A model generated the notes under the pieces. It was not told the origin of the DNA and did not search any database. It saw only the letters and a list, made by a program, of their open reading frames with translations. The position numbers were made by a program, and so were the translations under genes. 29,300 nucleotides of DNA from Stenocarpella maydis (taxonomy: Eukaryota; Ascomycota; Sordariomycetes; Diaporthales; Diaporthaceae). Location: positions 1 to 29,300 of the forward strand of contig NQMI01000262.1 in assembly GCA_002270565.1 (NCBI GenBank), given 5' to 3'. Shown here one piece after another: positions 22,601 to 29,300 of the stretch (position 1 is its first letter; each line of letters opens with the position of its first letter).

Positions 22601-24359
22601 GCAATTGCTGCAAGCCGAAAAGAAGAAGTTCGAGAGCCAGTACCAGGAGGCGGTCGGAAGCTCCAGGGACCACAGTGAGACACTGGAGTCGCTGCGGGAC
22701 GCTATTGCTGCCTCGGCGGAAACCAAGGCTGTTCTAGAAGCCAAACTCGACGAAGAAAGGGCACTGCGGGAGAAGGTCGAGAACAAGCTGACAAAGTTGA
22801 AGGCTGAGCATGAGGCTCGGACTGGCGAACTTGTTGCGGCCACGCAGCGCCTGAGGGACGCGGAGGAGATCGCCGAGCGCCACGCGAACGAGGCCCGCAC
22901 ACATCGCCAGGCGCTCTTGTCCGGTCTTGACAAGATTTCTTCAAGAGACGTCTCGGCGCCAAACAAGCCAGAGCACGACCGCTCGGCAGCTCTCCAAGGC
23001 CAGCTGGATGCCGCAAATGCCCTGGTCAAGAGGTATCAGCAGGAGGCGGACACTGCGTCGGATAGATTGCGAGCTGCAGAAGAGCGCATCGCCGGCCTGG
23101 AGGCATACCAAGAACAAGCCAGCAGGGAAGGCGTCACGATCCGGAGACAACTGCAAGCTGCCCTCCGCGAGACCCAGTCTCTGCAGGCTACCAACTCGGA
23201 CCTCAAGCACCAGCTTGCTGGCCAGCAGCTCGAGACCAACGCCATCACAGTGCAGCACAACACGCTCAAGGATATACTTGTGGAGAGGGGAATTAGCCCA
23301 ACCAGCGCCGGCCGGTCTCGCTCGATGGCTAGCCCTCGTGAGGGTTCTCCAGAACTGTCTCGCCTACGTGAATTGGAAAAGCAACTGGCTGCATCCATGG
23401 CAGCTCATGAGGAGACCAAGCAGATGATGTCGTCACAGGCTCAGGAGTCGGAGGTCGCCTATCGGGAGAAACTGACACAGCTTGAGAACGACTATCAATC
23501 TGCCGTGCATTATGTCAAGGGAACAGAAAAGATGCTGAGGCAGCTCAAGGAGCAGCTAGCCAGGTACAAGACTGAGAATACTAGGCTGAAAGAAGAACTA
23601 GCCGATATTGAGGAGAAGCGCACATCATCAGGCGATGCGCCGGCGGACTGGGAGTCGGAGCGGAGGGAGCTGCAGGAGAAGGTCGAGGCGCTTCAGGAAG
23701 AAATAAAGACCGCACAGGAGCAGCTTGAGGAGCAGTTACAGCACGTGCAGCAACAGTTGGCTGAGACCCGGCAGGCCCAACAAGACGCGTCCAAGAACAG
23801 CGAAGAGGCCAACGCCCGCCTGATAGCCACCCGCAAGGACTTGGAACAACTGCAGCAGGAGAATGCACTCCTCGAGCAACGAGCTCACGACGCTGAGACC
23901 AAGGTCTCCATGTTACTGGACCAAGTCGAGACCTCTGTGGGCAACTACCGCCGTCAGAGCCGTCACGTCCCGAGCATTGCTTCTGCAGAGCATATCGCGC
24001 CGGCTCTACAAAAGGCGCCTTCGGCCACCAGCTCGACAACCAACGGTGGAGGACACGCACGGGCAGGAAGCTCTGACTCGGCTTCGGTGTACGAGACCAT
24101 GGGCGACGCCCGCAACAGCGCGGCGCTGGACAACCTAGCCAACGAGCTTGAGACGTTGCGGAGTCACTGGGAGGCGACGAACAAGAATTATCGCCTGAGC
24201 AACACGTTCGACTTCGATATTGCCACGTCTGGGCCTGGCATCTCATCACCAGCAGCAAACGCGGTGACGAACGATAAAGAGAAGGAAGCGCCTGAAGTTG
24301 GCAACGGCCTGGGCATGAACCAGAGCTTGGCCGACTGGAGGAAGAGGTTGGATTCATAG
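19658..24359 (+). CDS. tea1: Tea1/TeaA-type Kelch-repeat cell-end polarity protein
   Basis: Tea1/TeaA proteins ride microtubule plus ends to the cell tip and mark sites of polarised growth through formins and membrane anchors. The model has exons 19658-19942, 20028-20403, 20474-20756 and 20807-24359, with introns of 85, 70 and 50 nt and donors GTGAGC, GTATGT and GTAAGT. It gives 1498 residues, similar to TeaA. The start MAFLFKSKKHQDRAL matches the family's basic N-terminus. A six-bladed Kelch propeller spans about 110-445, each blade with the double glycine (VMGG, VYGG, IFGG, LFGG, IFGG, VVGG) and paired aromatic residues downstream. A Pro/Gly/Ser-rich disordered linker follows (about 445-690), then a long coiled coil (about 695-1360) and a tail with LANELETLRSHWEATNKNYR (about 1425-1445). 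Without the N-terminal Kelch blades the coil alone would resemble a generic myosin-tail hit. Regulation may involve the C/T-rich leader and upstream ATGs. The family call is secure; the choice between Tea1 and Kel1-type naming is convention. Confidence 0.95.
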
Positions 24360-25411
24360 GACGACGGGTCGATTGAATCTTGCCCCATGATTCATCGCCA
24401 GACCTGCGTTGCACAACAACCATTGCGGGGATGGGCGTCTTTTACGGCTATCATGAATTGGCGTTTGGGTTGGGTTTTCTTGATGGTCTTTTTTTCTTCG
24501 TCTCTTGGTAAAGGGCACCGAGTTTCTAATATTCTTGTCCTGCCTTGGAGCAGCCACGTCTTCTTCTGAACACGTTTCACGCTTCTTCTGTCAACCATTC
24601 CTGCCTACAACTTACGCTGGTTGGATTGGCTTTTTTGTTGGCCCCAAGTATTTATCACATACCCCCATACAACCGCACTACTACATTTTCCGGTTCTGTG
24701 TGTCTTTACACTTAGCATAATTTTTTATTCCGAGGAAAGAGGGAAGGAAGAGATGTATGTATGAATATATGCTCTGCTGGAGGTTATCGTTTCTAGCAAG
24801 AGTGAGAAACAAACTCTGCCGGCGAGATACTGAGCCCTTGGAAACTTCAGCGCTGGTTTAGGTAGCTGAAACTAGCAGTACGACATGTGAGAATTGGCTT
24901 CAAGTTCTAATGGATATGTCCATTGACAATCATACATAGAGAAGAGCAGCAGGTACCACCACATCAGGCCAAGTCTGGAAGTATATAACACCGGCCCTTC
25001 ATCCACACACGCGTATTTGTAATGGCACTGCAACAGAAGGGTAGTTATCGAGCCACCCAGTAACATCGAGAAACCGCCTCGAGGAATGGGCGCCAGAATC
25101 CAAACTACCATCATAACGCCGCGGTATCGCCCTTCTCCTGGCTCACGGCCTCAACCCACCGTGGCTTTTCGATGTATACTTGCTTGTTGGAAGTAACGCC
25201 CAGCCAAAGCAAAATCTCGAACTCTTCAACATGGAAAACAAAACCGGAAAGAACAAAAAAAATAATCAAGGCTAGCCCCACGCACCGAGAGCTTTCTTCC
25301 TACGTAGCCGAAGCCCAGCTTAGGTAGGGGTCAGGATACCATTGACAAAAAAGGAGATTGCGCGCCACGCCCCACAGGCGAACCCGCATAGCAGCAGCAG
25401 GGCCTCCCTAT
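24360..25411. other. convergent intergenic region between the Tea1-like gene and the O-methyltransferase
   Basis: The two flanking genes point toward each other, so both 3' UTRs and terminators lie here. Sequence just after 24360 is T-rich on the plus strand and reads like a fungal 3' UTR. No frame over 80 codons looks coding and no RNA gene was recognised. Confidence 0.6.
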
Positions 25412-27443
25412 CTATGCCTTCTGCGCCTCTTCGCCCTCGTCGGCGGCCGACCCGGAGGCGTTGTCCTCGCCCTGCCACACGGCCTCGATGATGCTCATCC
25501 TGCAGCCCTTGGGCCGGGTGACTCCCTGCCGCGCGGGTAAAGGCGTCAGCATACACACACATACACGCACACCAGACACAAACGTGGGGTATATAAAGGA
25601 TCCCTCTACCCCGCGCCACCCCCCCCCCGCCCGTCCCAGTGGCAGCCACGGGGGGGGGGAAGAAAGGGAAAAAAAAAAAAAAAAAAAAGGGGCGGGGCTC
25701 ACCTTACCAAACCTCGTCCGCCAGCCGAAACAGCTCCCTGAACTCGGCCTCGGTGCGCTCCTGCGCGTTGAGCAGCGCGAGCATGACCATGTCCATGCGG
25801 CGCATGATCTTCTCGTCCCACGGGTTCTCCTGGCCCGGCTCGCGCAGGCAGTGGTCGTTGATGACGATACGCGCCCCGGGCTTGAGGGCGGGGACGAGGT
25901 TCCTGAGGATCTTGACCGCGTACGGGGTCGAGTAGTTGTGCATGATCCAGCGGAAATAGTATACTGAGAGGGGGGGGAAGGGGGAGGAAGAGATCGTCAG
26001 CGTGGCCGGCCCCAGGCGAGGGAGTTTGTTGTTGGCTGGGGAGTTACCAAGCCCCGTTGTGTGGTGCGAGGAGAAAGAAGGGGAAAGGGGGGGGGGCCTC
26101 ACCGTCAGCACCTTTGACGCTTTGCGTCGTAAAGAAGTCATGGGCCATGAACTCCACCCTCCCTGCGACCTGGGCGTCCTCGCACACGGGGCTGGGCGCG
26201 CTCGCCACCGTCTTGGGCAGGTCCTGCACCACGAACCTCATCCCCTTCCACTTCCTCGCGAGGTCGACGCAGACGAACCCGTGGCTGCCGCCTATGTCGA
26301 CAAAGGTGCCGCCCCTCGCATCCTCGCCCGAGAGGTCGCAGCTGTCCACGAAGAAGCCGACCTCGTAGCCCTCGCCGCCCGTCAGGCTCGCCATGGCGCG
26401 GCCCATGCGCGTGGCGCGGTCCTGGTCCTTGCCGAACGTCACGAACATGGGCTCCTTGTCGACCGTGTCAAAGGCGAGCTGGAAGCCGCTGCGCGTCAGC
26501 GACGTGGCCTCAGGGAACCGCCGCAGCGCCTCGAGGCTGTGCGCCGACGCCGGGTAGATGTCCTCGGCGTTGAAGCCCACCCACGCGGCGAGCTCTGCGT
26601 CCGTGGCCAGGAGGCGGGACGCTGCCGTGTGGGCGATCAACCCGGGGGAAGGCTCGCAGAAGACGTGGTTGGTCATGGCTATGCGCAGTGTGCGTGCCAG
26701 GTTGACGGGGTCAAGGGTCGTGAGGGACTGGAGTTCTGACAGTGTGATGGGTTTGTCTAGCGGGACGAGTTTGGCTATACGGGCGTGTGAGCTGTGTTGG
26801 TCCCGGCAATGCATCGCAGGTGCACTCAGTAATACTGACCAATTCCATAATTGTTGATGAGCTGAAGGGCGAGGACGTCAAGGAACTGCAATATTCTGTG
26901 AGTCTGCATCCCGAGATATGAGAACATACGCATAAAACTCACCTCCCACACGCCCCACCTCACGCTCTCGCGCGGCCCAACCACCAGATCTCGCAGCTGC
27001 TTCGTGGCATGTATGATCTCCAGCCTGCTCCTCTGCATCTCTTCTGGCAGGCTGGGGAAGTCATCCGCAGCATCCACATCGAACGACGGCATGGCGAGCC
27101 CATTCTCCTTCATGTAGGCCTCCAACTTCTCGGACTCCTTTGCGATCTTCTGCGAAAGCGCAATCATGCTGTCCGTAGTCGAGGCAGCCGGTTTTGCGCC
27201 GTCGGTCGCCATGTCAGGGGTGTGTCCCAATGTGCTGACTGAGTTATGGCCGGATTTGCCGTTGGTGCGTGCTTCCTTGTCGCCATTCGGTATCTCGCCA
27301 GCGCCTGGGCCATTCACATTCGCCTTGGACGCCGTGGACGAGGAGAAACCAGAAAATGTCCTCCTGTTCTGCCGTTTGCGCTCGGCCTCGCTGGTGCCAC
27401 TATTTTTTGGGGTGAGCCAGGAGCTCAGGCTGAATCTGGTCAT
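25412..27443 (-). CDS. SAM-dependent O-methyltransferase, plant COMT-like (Methyltransf_2) type
   Basis: Predicted to move a methyl group from S-adenosylmethionine to a hydroxyl of a small aromatic, often a secondary metabolite; the substrate is unknown. The minus-strand model has exons 27443-26943, 26885-26840, 26774-26103, 25963-25713 and 25525-25412, giving 527 residues. Introns 1-3 (57, 65 and 139 nt) have donors GTGAGT, GTCAGT and GTGAGG. The first roughly 75 residues are basic and Ser-rich and may be optional; an in-frame ATG at 27212 would remove them. A helix (about 90-110, LSQKIAKESEKLEAYMKENG) and the helical dimerisation-type region (about 140-260) come first. The Rossmann SAM site VDIGGSHG follows (341-348), then the catalytic-type His in FRWIMHNYS (His415), VINDHCLREPG (about 440) and the closing RPKGCRMSIIEAVW (about 494-507). 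Exon 5 is in the right frame only if intron 4 uses the weak donor GTTTGG. The better donor GTAAGG, 5 nt downstream (exon end 25708), shifts frame and ends the protein after a few residues. No biosynthetic cluster partners are in the window. Confidence 0.9.
25669..25688. repeat. A20 homopolymer inside methyltransferase intron 4
   Basis: Twenty consecutive A on the plus strand (T on the coding strand) sit just inside the last intron. A run of nine G around 25651-25659 and a run of C around 25619-25628 lie close by. These tracts are prone to length change and sequencing error, but they lie in the intron and do not by themselves alter the frame. Confidence 0.95.
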
Positions 27444-29300
27444 GGCGGCTGCTCTCCCTGTGGTTGCAGAGTACAGCTCTGCAGCGGAGACTCCGAGGAG
27501 GAGTGCCTGCTTGCCTATGGCTGCGGCCTGTCCGGGGGAACCTCCTGGGCGAGGACTTGGTCTGTGGGCTGGGCGCGTCGCAGTCAGTCATGGGATATCC
27601 GCAGCTCGTCACGCGATGTCATATACGGTCAACAAATAACATGCAAGCCTGGCTGCCGTTACACGGTCAAATTGACCCGATTACCGGCAGGATGGCTCCT
27701 CCCATCAGGAGAGGCAGACAAATCCGGTGGACTGCCCCTGCGCCTGCCACCAGTCAGTCGCAGCACGGCAAGTTACACAGCACGCAGCCACTTCTCTGCG
27801 AGTGCCAATGCGGGGCCACTGCATGTGCAACAGCAGGGCCGGGCGATGATGAGCAAAACCAATTAAACGGCCCGGCGGGGTCTTGGGGAGGGCTCACATC
27901 GAACCTGCGGTGAGAGGCAGCACTGGTACCGTGCCATGCCCTGCTCGAGGGCCAAGAGGGGACAAGAAGATATAGTATAGAGACGCGGCGGTTGGAACGG
28001 AGCAGCAGCAAGCTTGGCGCCGTAGAGGCCGAGCTAGAGAGCCCCGAGGAGCACCGGGAAAGGGGAGACGCCGCTTACTTATGGACTTTGAGACCCCTGA
28101 TGAGGTTGTTCTTGGAACCAGGAGACGTGGTACGCGTCGGTGTTAACCTCACGTGGAGTTCCAACAGGCCAAGCAGCCCAGGGATTAGGGTTGGTAGCCG
28201 CTAGTCGTCCCCGCCCGGGTGGAATAGACGTTTCGTGACAGGTTCCACCTGGCTGGGACTCAGTCGCATGCGGGAACGTGCTCTCCGACCCGCTGTGCCT
28301 TGCTTTTCCAGCTCCCCTTTGCCTGGTGGCGGTGGCGGGAATGACCTCGGTTGCTCGCGGCAGCCAGTCCCCGGCGGATTTGCCAGAGGAAAAACAATTG
28401 CCGTTGGGCCGGGATCCAATCACAAGATGTATATCGAGCCGAGGGGTTGTGATGGACTCGGACGTCCAGGTGAGTGTGGGCGGTACGAACCAAAAAAAAA
28501 AAAAAATAAAAAAAAAGGGGGGGCCCCGGCCCAGGATGGGGCCCCGACCAGAGAGGGCTTGGCTTCCATCACGACCGCGGACCTGGGCCCTGCGCCTCCC
28601 TGCTCAGACGCACAAGGGCGCACGCTAGCAGAGCCTCTCAGCGCAGCTCAGCGCAGCTCAGCTCAGCTCAGCCCAGCTTCTTCCCCCGCCCTCTGCTCAG
28701 GCACCGCCAGCAGCCAGGACACGCTGGTCGTCTGATAGACAGGTTTGGGGTTGGTGGCCCCGCCCCCGGGAGGGAAGCCGGCCGGCCCTCCCCAGGGCCT
28801 GCCTTGCTAAGCTCCGTCTCTCGGGCGCCATCCCATGCCAGTGGGCAGATGGGCCACGGGCTTCGTCCCCAAGGGAGGGAGGGAGGGGCGGGGACGAAAT
28901 GAATTGTGGAAATCGCCCTCTCACCTGCCTGGTGTAGGTACCAAGGAAACCTGCCGAGCGACACCTGGGAGGCAAGCCCGTCTCTCATGGAGCTGGCCGG
29001 CCTTGCGATGCTACTAACCCCATCCGAGCACTCTCTCCGGTTCATTACCCAACCCTCTCTTTTTTTTTTGTTTAAAACCCCGTCCCTTTCCTTCCTTTCC
29101 TCGCCGGATCCTCTCCTGTGACGGCGCTTTGCAATGCCTTTCCTGCCTCCCGGTGCTCAGACTGGACGTTGCTGAGGCGGTCCCCATGCTGAGTGGCACG
29201 ACTGGTCCTGCTGTCAGCTGCAGAGGACGAAACAAACAACCGAGTTTGCTGCCAACCTGCATTGCATCAACGCCACAGGCTCCTCTGCACCACAGGAACC
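27444..29300. other. region upstream of the O-methyltransferase, no gene recognised
   Basis: It includes the methyltransferase promoter, on the minus strand just above 27443. The remaining sequence has only overlapping short frames on both strands without motifs. Low-complexity tracts are present: A/T tract then G run at about 28493-28523, AGCTC-type repeats at 28637-28677, and C/T-rich sequence near 29055-29115. The last could be the start of a promoter leader for a gene to the right, outside the window. No tRNA or mobile element was recognised. Confidence 0.5.
28637..28677. repeat. short direct repeats of GCGCAGCTCA / GCTCA
   Basis: GCGCAGCTCA occurs twice in tandem and is followed by three more (GCTCA/GCCCA)-type pentamers, in a 41-bp GC-rich stretch outside any supported gene. 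It is a simple slippage-type repeat; AGCT cores make it locally palindromic. Confidence 0.8.

Noticed and set aside
21746..23029. 427-codon open frame on the minus strand opposite the Tea1-like coiled coil
   Set aside because: It is the antisense shadow of the Glu/Ala/Leu/Gln-rich coil. Its Ser/Arg/Ala/Cys-heavy composition and lack of motifs argue against a gene.
27885..27915. tRNA-like B-box GGTTCGAT on the minus strand
   Set aside because: The flanks do not form a T-stem and no A-box, anticodon arm or acceptor stem is found at proper spacing.

Overview
The window looks like nuclear DNA of a filamentous ascomycete, most likely a Sordariomycete and possibly Hypocreales. The reasons are GC-rich coding regions with C/G-ending codons, introns mostly 50-190 nt long with GT..AG ends and CTAAC/CTGAC/CTCAC-type branch sites, long pyrimidine-rich leaders, and protein families in their filamentous-fungal forms. 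The genus is not determined. Four multi-exon protein genes can be reconstructed with confidence, plus the 3' end of a fifth small gene. Layout from left to right: (1) bases 1 to about 2640 are AT-rich, poly-T-rich and gene-poor. They hold a two-and-a-bit copy tandem repeat of about 300-320 bp (1945-2620) and a possible stop-riddled remnant reading frame (1285-1569), and look like decayed repeat or RIP-affected DNA. (2) 3034-5870 (+) is the condensin kleisin subunit Brn1/CAP-H/Cnd2 in four exons. (3) 5871-10129 lies between the 3' ends of condensin and raptor. It is mostly non-coding but contains a clear coiled-coil last exon on the minus strand (7333-7519) and a heptanucleotide minisatellite (9232-9301). 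(4) 10130-14829 (-) is Kog1/raptor, the TORC1 scaffold, in three exons. (5) 14830-19657 is a 4.8-kb divergent intergenic region between kog1 and the next gene, with a GTAC-rich inverted-repeat cluster, a CTG tract, and candidate uORFs in a pyrimidine-rich leader. (6) 19658-24359 (+) is a Tea1/TeaA-type Kelch-repeat cell-end polarity marker in four exons. (7) 24360-25411 is a convergent gap. (8) 25412-27443 (-) is a SAM-dependent O-methyltransferase in five exons, whose last splice junction is frame-problematic. (9) 27444-29300 has no recognisable gene. Functionally the window is a mosaic of unrelated housekeeping genes (chromosome condensation, nutrient-responsive growth control, polarity) plus one accessory-type methyltransferase. 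No biosynthetic partners of the methyltransferase (polyketide synthase, non-ribosomal peptide synthetase, P450, transporter) lie inside the window, and I see no operon-like logic, CRISPR array, tRNA, rRNA or intact transposon. I found no convincing undescribed system. The items most worth a second look are the unrecognised small coiled-coil gene, the methyltransferase exon 4/5 junction, and the repeat block at the left edge.
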